From Lachancea thermotolerans CBS 6340 (taxonomy: Eukaryota > Ascomycota > Saccharomycetes > Saccharomycetales > Saccharomycetaceae): a stretch of DNA of 64,000 nucleotides. Position numbers and translations under genes: made by a program. Each line of letters begins with the position of its first letter. Position 1 is the first letter of the stretch. Under the pieces are notes generated by a model. The model was not told the DNA's origin, ran no database searches, and was given only the letters and a program-made list of their open reading frames with translations. This document shows, piece by piece, positions 8,041 through 17,500 of this stretch. The stretch lies in NCBI RefSeq assembly GCF_000142805.1, contig NC_013082.1, positions 1,302,001 through 1,366,000 on the forward strand, given 5' to 3'.

Positions 8041-9981
8041 ATGTCGAAAGAGAATGAGACAAGACAAGGGGGTTCCAGCGACCCAAGATTTGCTGGTGTC
8101 GAAAATGATCCAAAGTTTCGCGAAACCAGGGCCAAAAAGTTTAAGATCAAGCTAGATGACAGATTTAGCAAAAAGGACCTCGAATTCAAGCGCAAGGCGC
8201 GTGTGGATAAATACGGCAGACGCCTGAAGGGTCAAGAAAGCAAGGATAAAAGAGATTTTGATAAATACTACGAGAAGGAGAAGTCAGGTAAGACTGCGCC
8301 AGACAGTGAGCTTGTTGGCAAGCCAAGCGAGGAGGACAGCGAGGGTGGAAGTTCTGACGAAGAAGGAGCTGCTTCAGCCAAAACCGTTTCTCTCGACAGA
8401 GCACGTGGAGAAGTTCATAGTGATTACGTGTCGTCGTCGGACGAAGAATCTTCTTCTGAATCTGAGGAAGACTCCGCAGACAGCGATCTCGAGAGCGAAG
8501 AGTCTGAAGTGCAGATCGAGGAGGGAGAGGTCAAATCCGGCGATAGTAGCAAGACCTTGGCGGTAGTGAATCTTGACTGGGACCACGTGAAGTCCACGGA
8601 CTTGATGGTAACATTTTCCAGCTTTGTGCCTAAAGGAGGAAAGATTAACAGGGTCGCCATCTACCCTAGTGAGTTTGGTAAAGAGAGACTGGCAAAGGAG
8701 GAGACCGAGGGGCCTCCTAGGGAGATTTTTAAGAGCAAGGAAAAGGGAAAGAAATCTCACGGTGATGACAGCGATGAAGAACTGACTGTAAAAGACCTAT
8801 ACGAAGAGGGCGATGCGGATGATTTTGATGCTAAGTCACTTCGTCGCTACCAGCTGGAAAGGCTCAGGTACTACTACGCAGTTGTTTACTGCAACAACAA
8901 GCAGACCGCAGAATCCATTTACAAAAACTGTGACGGCACTGAATATGAGTCTACAGCCAACATGTTTGATCTCAGGTACGTCCCTGATGGGATGGATTTT
9001 GATGACGAAGCGAGAGACGAATGTGACAGCGTACCCAAAAATTACAGGCCCTCCGAATTTAGCACAGATGCTCTTCAGCATTCGAAGGTGAAGTTTACCT
9101 GGGACGAGACGCCAGCTGACCGTACTGCCATGGCCAAAAGAGCGTTCACTCAAAGGGAAATCGAGGATATGGACTTTAAGGCGTACCTGGCTTCTGACAG
9201 CGAGGACTCTGAGCCAGAAAACAACCAAGAGCTAAAAAACAAGCTGAAGTCCCTTGTTAACCAGTCTGTGCAAGTCGGCGAAAAGTCCATTTTTGACCAA
9301 GATCCCAAGGACGGTGAAAGTGATGTAGACATGCAAATCACTTTCGCACCAGCCCTCGCGGAGGGGGGCAGTGGCGACGCTGATGACGGTGAGAAGACAG
9401 AGGAAACGACTTTAGAGAAAGTTAGACGTAAGGAGAAAGAACGCAAAAAGATGAGAAAGGAGCGCATAAAGGAACTGAAGAAGCAAGCTGAGGACGACAA
9501 AAAACAGAAGTTGAAAGAGGCTAGACGCAAACCGGAACCATCTGCTACCGACTCGAAGTCCCAGGCAGAACTTGAACTGTTAATGATGGACGATTCCGAG
9601 GAAGCAAACTCTAAGCTCAATAAGAAAGCGCACTTCAATATGAATGAGATTGTCCGGTCCGAAAAGGAAAAGGGTAAAAAGGCCAAGTTCCAAGACAAAA
9701 ACAGGATTGTCGAAGACGAATTCAAACCAGATCTCAATGACCCTAGATTCAGCGAAGTTTTCGAAGACCACGATTTCGCCATCGATCCTTCTCAGCCTGA
9801 ATTCAAGGGCACGGCTGCTATGAAGCAAATTCTTCAAGAACGTAACAAGAGGTCTCAAAAGGGAAAAAATAAAAAGCGTGAGGCCAACGGCGACATTGCT
9901 GAGCCCTCTGGTAATAACGATCTCAAGGGCCTTGTGAACAAGCTAAAGCATTCTTCAAAGAACAAGAGACAAAGAAGGTGA
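8041..9981 (+). CDS. ESF1: Esf1, nucleolar factor for 18S rRNA processing
   Basis: Orthologue of Esf1, a nucleolar protein of the small-subunit processome required for early pre-rRNA cleavages. The 646-aa product (S. cerevisiae 628 aa) starts with [13 protein letters not shown], followed by an acidic Ser/Glu stretch, then the conserved block [26 protein letters not shown] and [18 protein letters not shown] highly charged [10 protein letters not shown] helix follows, and the C-terminal NUC153 domain ([14 protein letters not shown] through [18 protein letters not shown]) is intact. The frame is open upstream to 7747, but the family start is MSKEN at 8041. The PAC repeat at 7951-7984 fits coregulation with ribosome biogenesis. 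Confidence 0.96.
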   Translation: MSKENETRQGGSSDPRFAGVENDPKFRETRAKKFKIKLDDRFSKKDLEFKRKARVDKYGRRLKGQESKDKRDFDKYYEKEKSGKTAPDSELVGKPSEEDSEGGSSDEEGAASAKTVSLDRARGEVHSDYVSSSDEESSSESEEDSADSDLESEESEVQIEEGEVKSGDSSKTLAVVNLDWDHVKSTDLMVTFSSFVPKGGKINRVAIYPSEFGKERLAKEETEGPPREIFKSKEKGKKSHGDDSDEELTVKDLYEEGDADDFDAKSLRRYQLERLRYYYAVVYCNNKQTAESIYKNCDGTEYESTANMFDLRYVPDGMDFDDEARDECDSVPKNYRPSEFSTDALQHSKVKFTWDETPADRTAMAKRAFTQREIEDMDFKAYLASDSEDSEPENNQELKNKLKSLVNQSVQVGEKSIFDQDPKDGESDVDMQITFAPALAEGGSGDADDGEKTEETTLEKVRRKEKERKKMRKERIKELKKQAEDDKKQKLKEARRKPEPSATDSKSQAELELLMMDDSEEANSKLNKKAHFNMNEIVRSEKEKGKKAKFQDKNRIVEDEFKPDLNDPRFSEVFEDHDFAIDPSQPEFKGTAAMKQILQERNKRSQKGKNKKREANGDIAEPSGNNDLKGLVNKLKHSSKNKRQRR

Positions 9982-10118
9982 GTGTTGCTGTATAAACCTG
10001 CGGCGTAAATAGGTGTATAATAATAAGAAAGACCAGAAGGTCGGCCAGGAACTCTAAAAGAGTGGCATCTACTGTTGAGGGGCCGCTGCCATTCCAACTC
10101 CGTTGTCTTGCGCGTGGG

Positions 10119-10124
10119 AAAAAA
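10119..10124 (-). terminator. RNA polymerase III terminator of tRNA-Lys(CUU) copy 1
   Basis: On the minus strand, T3-A-T6 begins directly after the tRNA 3' end; the T6 run (10124-10119) is the expected polymerase III stop. Confidence 0.8.
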
Positions 10125-10128
10125 TAAA

Positions 10129-10201
10129 AGCCCTGTAGGGGGCTCGAACCCCTAACCTTATGATTAAGAGTCATACGCGCTACCGATTGCGCCAACAAGG
10201 C
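10129..10201 (-). tRNA. tRNA-Lys(CUU), copy 1
   Basis: Minus-strand 73-nt tRNA beginning GCCTTGTTGGCGC and ending ACAGGGCT, with anticodon CTT in the loop ACTCTTAAT and the B box GGTTCGAGCCC. The acceptor arms GCCTTGT and ACAGGGC pair with one G-T pair. There is no intron. The sequence matches the yeast tRNA-Lys(CUU) I know. It sits between ESF1 and CDC40 and is identical to the copy at 19082-19154. Confidence 0.97.
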
Positions 10202-10303
10202 TCTTTGATGGTGACGAGAGGCTATCATATACTCATAATTCATATGAGATAGCACATGACTACGTTTTATTAATTACGGCTATTAGCTGTTGTCTTGTTC
10301 GAG

Positions 10304-10311
10304 CTCATCGC
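10304..10311 (-). promoter_or_regulatory. PAC-like site just before CDC40
   Basis: CTCATCGC on the plus strand is GCGATGAG on the minus strand, an exact PAC core, only about 20 bp before the CDC40 ATG. No RRPE partner is visible and CDC40 is a splicing gene, so the site may be chance or may act in the 5' leader. Confidence 0.35.
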
Positions 10312-10330
10312 CTAAAACTGAGTACATCCA

Positions 10331-11719
10331 ATGCCGCTAGTTGAGGGGTACAGCTCTGACTCTGATAGCAGCTCTCACTCTCATGCTGAATCGAACAAAT
10401 TGCCGAAGGCTGTGAAAGACCAGGAAAACAATGACTCCATCAGCGTTGATCTAACCCAGCTGGAGCCCTCAAATCAAGTTGCCAAGAGACCTAACCATAA
10501 CACGACGCGAGCTAAGCGCAAGAGAAGAAAGGGGAAAGGACCTTGGGCATCTTGGTCATCTTCTGAGGAAAGTGAAGAGGAACCAGGACCGGAGGTCGCG
10601 TCCGAAGCGGAGAAAGAGTCAGGTATTTTGTTGGAAGATGAAGAATTTCAACTCTCCCGGGACGAGAAGACACTATCTAGCGAGAGTACGCGTTTCTATG
10701 GAGACTCGGTAACAGATTACCAAGGAAGAAGCTTCTTGCATCCGCCTATCGAAGTGGATATTGACTTTACCAAACCAGAACTTTCCTTTAGGTGTTATCT
10801 GCCGAAAAAGATGATTCACTCGTACCGGGGGCACCACAATGGTACTACGACGATTAAAATGCTCCCCAAATCAGGACATCTTTTTTTGTCCGGCGGAAAT
10901 GACAATAAGGTTAAATTATGGGACGTATATCACAAGCGCGAGCTTCTCAGGGACTATTGCGGCCACTCGAAGGCGGTGCGAGACGTAAGCTTTAGCGGTT
11001 CAGGTACTTCTTTCCTTAGTGTGTCCTATGATCAACATATGAAGATATGGAACACAGAAACAGGTGATATTGAGCATCGTTACAAGTTCCCTGCTGTGCC
11101 AAATTGCGCCGAGTTCTCCCCTGCAAACTCCAACGAATTGATAGTTGGGCTTTCAAACTCTGAGGTGAGGCATTACGATTTGAGAGTCGCTCATAAAGAC
11201 GGTTTAGTGCAGGTCTATGACCATCATTTGTCCTCTATAATCGCACTCAAGTACTTTCCAGATGGTTCCAAATTCATTTCATCCTCTGAGGACAAATCGA
11301 TGCGTATATGGGATAATCAAGTTAATATACCCATAAAGCAGATAAGCGACACCGCTCAGTATTCAATGCCCTTCATTGACATTCATCCAGAGCATCACTA
11401 TTTTGCTACTCAGAGCATGGACAATGCTATCTATGCTTTCTCAATGAAGCCCAAATATAGAAGAAATCCGAAGAAGCGGTTTGAAGGTCATAAGTGTGCC
11501 GGTTATGGAATAGGCTTTGGATTTTCGCCTGACGGGCAATACCTCGCATCTGGAGATACAAAAGGGCGGGTATATATATGGGATTGGAAAACCACCCGAC
11601 TCTTGAAACATTTCGAGGTCCCAGGCAAGAAAGCAGTCATTACGGTTGCATGGGCACCTCAAGAGACAAGCAAAATGTTGTGTGCAGGTAACGGAGGAAG
11701 AATCTTTCTATATGACTAG
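10331..11719 (+). CDS. CDC40: Cdc40/Prp17, WD40 second-step splicing factor
   Basis: Orthologue of Cdc40 (Prp17), a spliceosome component acting at the second step of pre-mRNA splicing and needed for normal cell-cycle progression. The 462-aa protein (S. cerevisiae about 455) has an acidic, basic and Ser-rich N-terminal third (about residues 1-150) with a KRKRRKGKGPWASW patch. A C-terminal WD40 propeller follows, with repeats such as FLSGGNDNKVKLWD, FLSVSYDQHMKIWN, FISSSEDKSMRIWD and YLASGDTKGRVYIWDW. The ATG at 10331 begins MPLVEGYSSDSD, as in the family. It is tightly convergent with RPT5 (26 bp between stop codons). Confidence 0.95.
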   Translation: MPLVEGYSSDSDSSSHSHAESNKLPKAVKDQENNDSISVDLTQLEPSNQVAKRPNHNTTRAKRKRRKGKGPWASWSSSEESEEEPGPEVASEAEKESGILLEDEEFQLSRDEKTLSSESTRFYGDSVTDYQGRSFLHPPIEVDIDFTKPELSFRCYLPKKMIHSYRGHHNGTTTIKMLPKSGHLFLSGGNDNKVKLWDVYHKRELLRDYCGHSKAVRDVSFSGSGTSFLSVSYDQHMKIWNTETGDIEHRYKFPAVPNCAEFSPANSNELIVGLSNSEVRHYDLRVAHKDGLVQVYDHHLSSIIALKYFPDGSKFISSSEDKSMRIWDNQVNIPIKQISDTAQYSMPFIDIHPEHHYFATQSMDNAIYAFSMKPKYRRNPKKRFEGHKCAGYGIGFGFSPDGQYLASGDTKGRVYIWDWKTTRLLKHFEVPGKKAVITVAWAPQETSKMLCAGNGGRIFLYD

Positions 11720-11745
11720 TTATGAAGTTATATTTACATACTGCT

Positions 11746-13050
11746 TCAGGCGTAGAAAGAAACAGACTTCGACTTTCTGGCTTGAACTTCGCCTATGGCT
11801 TCTACGAAGTCCTCGTGCTTAACCTGGCTCTGGCCATTTCTTAGAGCGATCATACCTGCCTCGACCGATACTGCCTTCAACTGGGCACCGTTGAATTCAT
11901 CTGTCGACCTAGCTAGCTCCTGCCAATTTATGGAGTCATCAGTAGTCATTTTACGGGAGTGGATCTGCAGGATTTGCGCTCTTGAGTCCTCAGAGGGTAG
12001 CGGGAACTCGATTTTCCTGTCGAGTCTACCAGATCTAAGCAGCGCCGGATCTAACACGTCCACTCTATTGGTGGCGGCCAGGACCTTAACTCTGTCGTCT
12101 GACCCGAACCCATCCAACTGGTTTAACAGCTCCAACATTGTTCTTTGCACTTCTCTGTCACCGGACTTTTCAGAGTCGAAACGTTTTGTACCAATGGCAT
12201 CAAGCTCGTCGATGAAAATAATAGTGGGCGCTTTCTCCTTTGCCAGCGCAAAAGCGTCACGAACCAGCTTGGATCCCTCACCGATGAACATTTGGACAAG
12301 CTGAGGCGCCGCAAGTTTCAAGAAAGTTGCATTTGTTTGGGCAGCGCATGCTCTTGCCAGCAGCGTCTTACCGGTACCTGGAGGGCCATACATCAATGCA
12401 CCTTTTGGTGCCTTGATTCCCATGTTTGTGAATTTCTCTGCTTGTTTGAGAGGGAGCACAATGGCTTCAACCAGCTCTTCGATTTGCTTGTCCAAGCCGC
12501 CGACGTCCGAATACGTTTCAGTAGGCTTCTCGTCAACCTCCATTGCTTTTACACGCGAATCGAATTCTGAAGGAAGTGTGTCCAGCACAAGGTAGGAGTC
12601 TTTGTTGACGCCGACGAGATCGTTAGGTTTTAGTTTATCGGGGTCTACGAGACCAACCATGGGTAGGAATACCGTCTGTCTGGAGGAAGTTTTCACCACG
12701 GCGGCCTTCCCACTGGCGATATTGTCTAGATTAACGTTCCCGCCTTGTGTCGTAGATTCCCTGTGCTGCTCATCGTCCAGTTCATCCATGTCCATGATTT
12801 CCACAACGTTCGATACCAAATAGGGCAGTTGCCTGTTATTCTTGATTTTCTCCTTGTTATCCTTGATCTTCTCCAGCATAACGTTGTTCTCATGCGACAG
12901 CCGCTGCAACTCGGATCTGAAGATGCGAATTTCGTTGTCCAGAAGCTTCGTTCTGGTCTGCAGCTCTGACGTTGGCAGATTCAGTATTTCTTGGTCGATC
13001 TCATCGTCTCCTGGTAATTGCTGCGCGTCCAGTTCTTCTAGCGTAGCCAT
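11746..13050 (-). CDS. RPT5: Rpt5, ATPase of the 26S proteasome base
   Basis: One of six AAA ATPases that unfold substrates and open the 20S gate of the proteasome. The 434-aa product, the same length as in S. cerevisiae, has an N-terminal coiled coil (about residues 30-85), an OB-like domain, then the AAA module: Walker A GPPGTGKT, Walker [12 protein letters not shown], sensor ATNR and arginine fingers RSGRLDR. It ends SFYA, the HbYX gate-opening motif. The family start [10 protein letters not shown] is at 13050; the frame is open upstream to 13116 without an ATG. A perfect Rpn4-type PACE site lies 59 bp upstream, and the neighbouring SEM1 encodes another proteasome subunit. Confidence 0.98.
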   Translation of the reverse strand: MATLEELDAQQLPGDDEIDQEILNLPTSELQTRTKLLDNEIRIFRSELQRLSHENNVMLEKIKDNKEKIKNNRQLPYLVSNVVEIMDMDELDDEQHRESTTQGGNVNLDNIASGKAAVVKTSSRQTVFLPMVGLVDPDKLKPNDLVGVNKDSYLVLDTLPSEFDSRVKAMEVDEKPTETYSDVGGLDKQIEELVEAIVLPLKQAEKFTNMGIKAPKGALMYGPPGTGKTLLARACAAQTNATFLKLAAPQLVQMFIGEGSKLVRDAFALAKEKAPTIIFIDELDAIGTKRFDSEKSGDREVQRTMLELLNQLDGFGSDDRVKVLAATNRVDVLDPALLRSGRLDRKIEFPLPSEDSRAQILQIHSRKMTTDDSINWQELARSTDEFNGAQLKAVSVEAGMIALRNGQSQVKHEDFVEAIGEVQARKSKSVSFYA

Positions 13051-13108
13051 GGTGCTCTCAGTGAAGGGGAATGCTAGTTTTGCCTGAAAGCTTTGTAGGT
13101 CTTGAGGG

Positions 13109-13117
13109 TTTGCCACC
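13109..13117 (-). promoter_or_regulatory. Rpn4/PACE site upstream of RPT5
   Basis: The minus strand reads GGTGGCAAA, an exact proteasome-associated control element, 59-67 bp before the RPT5 ATG. Rpn4 binding to this element is established in S. cerevisiae; here it is inferred. Confidence 0.85.
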
Positions 13118-13368
13118 GAAGAAGGTCTTAATTCTTGAATTCAAGCAATAAGTACGTCGTTATATACGAGACACACGCTTCAGCCTTTGGATATGGCACC
13201 CCGAGCGGGCCGCGCCTCGATGGCAGCTGGTCCGAGGCAGACTGTGCCCAGCTTGGTGTACCGCGGCCAGTTTCTTCTCGCATTCTGGATCCTTTGCGTG
13301 TGCCGCGGCTCCTGGTTATAATATACATGAAAGTCGAGCGTCCCAACATGGAACATCAAATTGGGCGC

Positions 13369-13575
13369 TCACTGTGAGTGCTTTTGCAGTTCCGCCTTGA
13401 GCTCCTTGGTGAAATCATCGTCCACCTCCACATCGTCCCAGTCTTCTTTCCACAGGTTCGTCTGGACGTCAGAAGCTTCCCGCAGCGTCTCAGAGTCGGG
13501 CCATGTATCCACAGGGAAATCCTCAAATTCGTCGTCTTCTTCAAGTGTCTTCTTGTGCTCTTTTTCCAGGCTCAT
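13369..13575 (-). CDS. SEM1: Sem1/DSS1, small acidic proteasome lid subunit
   Basis: A 68-aa acidic protein with the two Sem1/DSS1 signature blocks LEEDDEFEDFPVDTW and WKEDWDDVEVDDDFTKELKAEL. Sem1 is an intrinsically disordered subunit of the proteasome lid, and also of the TREX-2 mRNA export complex. It is shorter than the S. cerevisiae protein (89 aa), lacking most of the region before the first acidic block; the ATG at 13575 is the first in frame. It lies between RPT5 and RPO31, with an AGTGGCAAA PACE-like site about 90 bp upstream. Identification is confident despite its small size. Confidence 0.95.
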   Translation of the reverse strand: MSLEKEHKKTLEEDDEFEDFPVDTWPDSETLREASDVQTNLWKEDWDDVEVDDDFTKELKAELQKHSQ

Positions 13576-13664
13576 GATGTAGCTTATTGGTGCTAAAAAC
13601 TTGCAGTGCTAGGTAATTGGAGTGTTTTTGTAGCGTGTATCAACGAAGGTTAACCTACAAGTCC

Positions 13665-13673
13665 TTTGCCACT
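13665..13673 (-). promoter_or_regulatory. Rpn4/PACE-like site upstream of SEM1
   Basis: The minus strand reads AGTGGCAAA, one base from the PACE consensus GGTGGCAAA, and starts 90 bp before the SEM1 ATG. Its position and the pairing with the RPT5 site support Rpn4 control. Confidence 0.7.
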
Positions 13674-14382
13674 AGGAAAGCGTGTTGATGTACGTTTATA
13701 CGAATGTATAGTTGTGTCAGTGAGGTTCGTGAAAGCACGAAACGCGACCAGCGGTGCAGGTTTTGGAGGCAGCAAGATTTTCGACTTAAGTTTATGAGGG
13801 CTTTAAGTGATCTGTCACGTCTCTGTTCGTTGGTTGTATGAGAGAAACATGGTTGTTAGTCGACAGGGCAACACGCGATCTGAAACCGGAGAAGAATAAC
13901 CTCTGCGGGTCGATACGAGGAGCTTGCTGGCTGGGCTTTCGCTGCCGGAACATTAAAGGCAAAGGGCTAGGGCCGATAGCTCGGCATTTGTGGGTGATGT
14001 CCCAGTGTTTGTTTCGGCGGTCATTTGGTACGTGTGTGTCGCGTTTGATGGGAGCTGTTGTCATGATGGCCCGCGATGAGTCCTAGCGGAACCGGACAGC
14101 TTCTGTGTTCAAATTTTGCGGCATTCGTTCCTGCCATTTCGAAGTGTTTTGCAAAGAGCAACGTTGCGCGAGGAACTCATGTAATTCTCGAAGAAAATCG
14201 CCGCGAAACAAACAGAGCTTGAAAGGTTGTGGAAGCTGCAAATATGTATGCCATAAAATACTTGATTGGCACTTATTGATAGCTAATACGGTGGTTTCTC
14301 TATTACGCGTTATTTCGGACATACATGCTGCTTGCCTTTTTGCACGTGACTATAGCTAATTTCCATACGCGATCAATTAAAT
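13674..14382. other. Long gap between SEM1 and RPO31, no recognised gene
   Basis: Part of a 966-bp divergent gap, the longest stretch in this window without a confidently called gene. Short reading frames (13792-14064 on the minus strand, 90 codons; 13838-14086 on the plus strand) resemble nothing I recognise. An exact PAC core GCGATGAG lies at 14073-14080, about 460 bp before RPO31, farther than usual. I see no convincing tRNA or snoRNA, though a structured RNA cannot be excluded by eye. Confidence 0.5.
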
Positions 14383-14418
14383 AAAAATTTTGATCATAGC
14401 TTCGATTCCATCTCATCG
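14383..14418 (+). promoter_or_regulatory. RRPE plus PAC pair in the RPO31 promoter
   Basis: AAAAATTTTGA (14383-14393) matches RRPE, and CTCATCG (14412-14418) is the reverse complement of seven bases of the PAC core, about 125-160 bp before the RPO31 ATG. PAC was named for promoters of polymerase A and C subunit genes, and RPO31 is a polymerase C (III) subunit. Confidence 0.7.
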
Positions 14419-14541
14419 GCTCAAGACTCGGGACTTAACTGGACATTTAACCGCCTCTAAACGCTATCACGGTCCTTTGGCAGTGTTTAAGCTCAAGCCA
14501 CAGGTCTTCTGAATTGTTTTTGTTAGAACAACTGAACCAAC

Positions 14542-17500
14542 ATGAAGGAAGTGGTGGTTGATATCGCACCAAAGCGAATCAAGGGCCTGGAGTTCAGTGC
14601 CCTTTCGGCCAGCGACATCGTGGCCCAGTCCAAAGTGGAGATCTCGACAAGAGATCTATTTGACCTCGAAAACGGGCGTAAGCCAAAGAGCGGTGGCGCC
14701 CTCGACACCAGGATGGGTGTATCTTCATCGCAGGCTGAATGTTCTACGTGTCACGGCAACTTGGCGTCTTGTCACGGTCATTTTGGGCACATCAAACTTT
14801 CGCTGCCTGTCTTTCACGTCGGTTATTTCAAAGCCACCATCCAAGTTCTACAATCTATCTGCAAAACTTGTGCAGCTCTACTTTTGAGCGAAGAGGATAA
14901 ACACCAGTTCTTGTCAGAACTTCGCCGTCCTGGTATTGACAACCTCAGGAGAATGGGGATACTGAAGAAAGTTGTCGACCAATGTAAGAAGCAAAGAAGG
15001 TGTCTGCGCTGCGGTTCGCTCAACGGTGTAGTTAAGAAAGCGGCTGCAGGTTCGGGCTCTGCTTCGCTCAAGATCTTACATGACACTTTCAGATGGGTCG
15101 GTAAAAAATCGGCTCCCGAGAAGGACAAGTGGGTCGGTGATTGGAAGACTGTGCTTGCTCATAATCCTGAGCTGGAGAGATACGTGAAAAAGTGCATGGA
15201 CGACTTGAATCCCTTGAAAACTCTCAACCTTTTCAAACAGGTTGCGCCAGAAGATTGTGAACTCTTAGGAATCGACAGTACTGTGAAATCCGGGAGGCCA
15301 GAGACTTACATTTGGAGATACCTGCCTGCTCCGCCGGTGTGTATCCGTCCCTCGGTCATGATGCAGGACTCACCTGCCTCTAACGAAGATGACTTAACTG
15401 TCAAGCTCACGGAAATTGTTTGGACATCTTCTCTGATAAAAGCAGGTTTGGAGAAAGGTATTTCTATCAATAACATGATGGAACAGTGGGACTACTTACA
15501 GTTGGCAGTTGCCATGTATATCAATTCAGATTCCGTCAACCCTGCGATGATGCCAGGTGGTTCCACTGGTGGCAAGACAAAACCTATAAGAGGTTTTTGT
15601 CAAAGACTAAAAGGTAAGCAAGGTCGTTTCAGAGGTAATCTTTCCGGTAAGCGTGTCGATTTTTCAGGGAGGACGGTTGTCTCCCCAGATCCAAATTTGT
15701 CAATTGATGAAGTCGCGGTTCCTGATCGTGTCGCAAAGGTTCTCACGTACCCAGAAATGGTTACTCGATACAACAAGCAAAAACTTCAGCAACTAGTTAT
15801 AAACGGGCCAAACGAACACCCAGGTGCTAACTACTTGCTAAAGAAGGATGAAGAGGCAAGAAGGAACTTGCGTTATGGTGACCGCATGAAGCTGGCAAGG
15901 AACCTGCAATACGGTGATGTTGTTGAGAGACACCTGGAAGATGGGGATGTTGTTCTTTTCAACAGACAGCCTTCTTTACACAGATTGTCGATTTTGTCAC
16001 ATTATGCAAAAATTAGACCCTGGAGGACTTTCAGGCTAAATGAGTGTGTCTGTACACCATATAATGCCGATTTTGACGGTGATGAAATGAACTTGCATGT
16101 ACCACAAACTGAAGAAGCCCGTGCTGAAGCTATCAATTTGATGGGAGTCAAAAATAATCTTCTAACGCCAAAATCTGGAGAGCCTATTATTGCAGCTACT
16201 CAAGATTTCATTACAGGATCGTATCTAATATCTCACAAAGATTCTTTCTTTTCAAGAGCTGAGTTCGTGCAGCTTTTATCTATGATGTCAGACGGAAACT
16301 TGCAGTTTGATATACCACCACCCTCCATTATGAAACCTTATTATATGTGGACTGGAAAACAAGTTTTCTCACTCTTGATTAGGCCAAACAAGGAATCGCC
16401 TGTTGTGATCAATCTTGATGCTAAGAATAAAGTTTACATTCCTCCTAAAGACAAGAGTTTGCCTAACGAGATGTCGATAAATGATGGTTACGTTGTCATT
16501 CGTGGCTCTAAGATTCTGAGTGGTGTTATGGACAAATCTGTTCTCGGTGATGGTAAAAAGCACTCCGTTTTCTATACTATTTTGAGAGATTTTGGCCCTC
16601 AAGAAGCTGCGTTCGCAATGAACCGGATGGCCAAACTTTGTGCCAGATTTCTTGGTAACAGAGGATTCTCGATTGGTATCAACGATGTCACTCCTGGTTT
16701 CGAACTGAAAAATAAAAAGGAGATCATGGTTGAAGATGCTTACGCTAAGTGTGATGCTCTCATTGACTTATTCAATAAAGGAAAACTGGAGACGCAACCG
16801 GGTTGTAACGAAGAACAAACACTGGAAGCAAAAATTGGTGGCCTTTTGTCTAAAGTTAGAGAAGAAGTGGGAGAAGTCTGTATCAAGGAATTGGATAACC
16901 TAAATTCTTGTTTGATTATGGCAAACTGTGGTTCTAAAGGTTCCACGTTAAACGTCTCTCAGATGGTGGCTGTTGTCGGTCAACAAATTATTTCTGGTAA
17001 TCGTGTTCCCGATGGTTTCCAGGACCGTTCATTGCCACATTTCCTAAAGAACTCGAAGACTCCTCAATCAAAGGGTTTTGTGAGAAATTCATTCTTTTCA
17101 GGTTTATCTCCACCAGAGTTTTTGTTTCACGCTATTTCTGGTCGTGAGGGTCTGGTCGATACCGCTGTTAAGACTGCTGAAACCGGTTATATGTCACGTA
17201 GGTTGATGAAGTCCCTTGAAGATTTGTCATGTCAATATGATAATACCATTAGAACATCCTCAAATGGTATCGTGCAGTTCACATACGGTGGTGATGGTTT
17301 AGATCCTATTGATATGGAGGGCAATGCTCAGCCTGTAAACTTTTCAAGGTCTTGGGAACATGCTAATAATGTCACATTTAACCATGTCGACAAGCCTCTG
17401 CTGCCTTACCAAATTATGCAGCAGACTAATGGTGTTTTGAAGCCATTAGAAGAAAAATTGGTACGTTATGACAACTTGGGCAATGAGCTGGACCCTTCGC

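Noticed and set aside
9150-9782. 210-codon open frame antisense to ESF1
   Set aside because: Composition is the mirror of Lys/Glu-rich codons (Ser/Phe/Leu rich); no independent support.
10221-10253. Imperfect inverted repeat (GCTATC...GATAGC) next to tRNA-Lys copy 1, considered as an insertion trace
   Set aside because: It is short and mismatched, with no long terminal repeat ends or target duplication.
13792-14064. 90-codon ATG frame in the SEM1-RPO31 gap
   Set aside because: No similarity or domain that I recognise; length is within chance for a region of this size, so not called as a gene.
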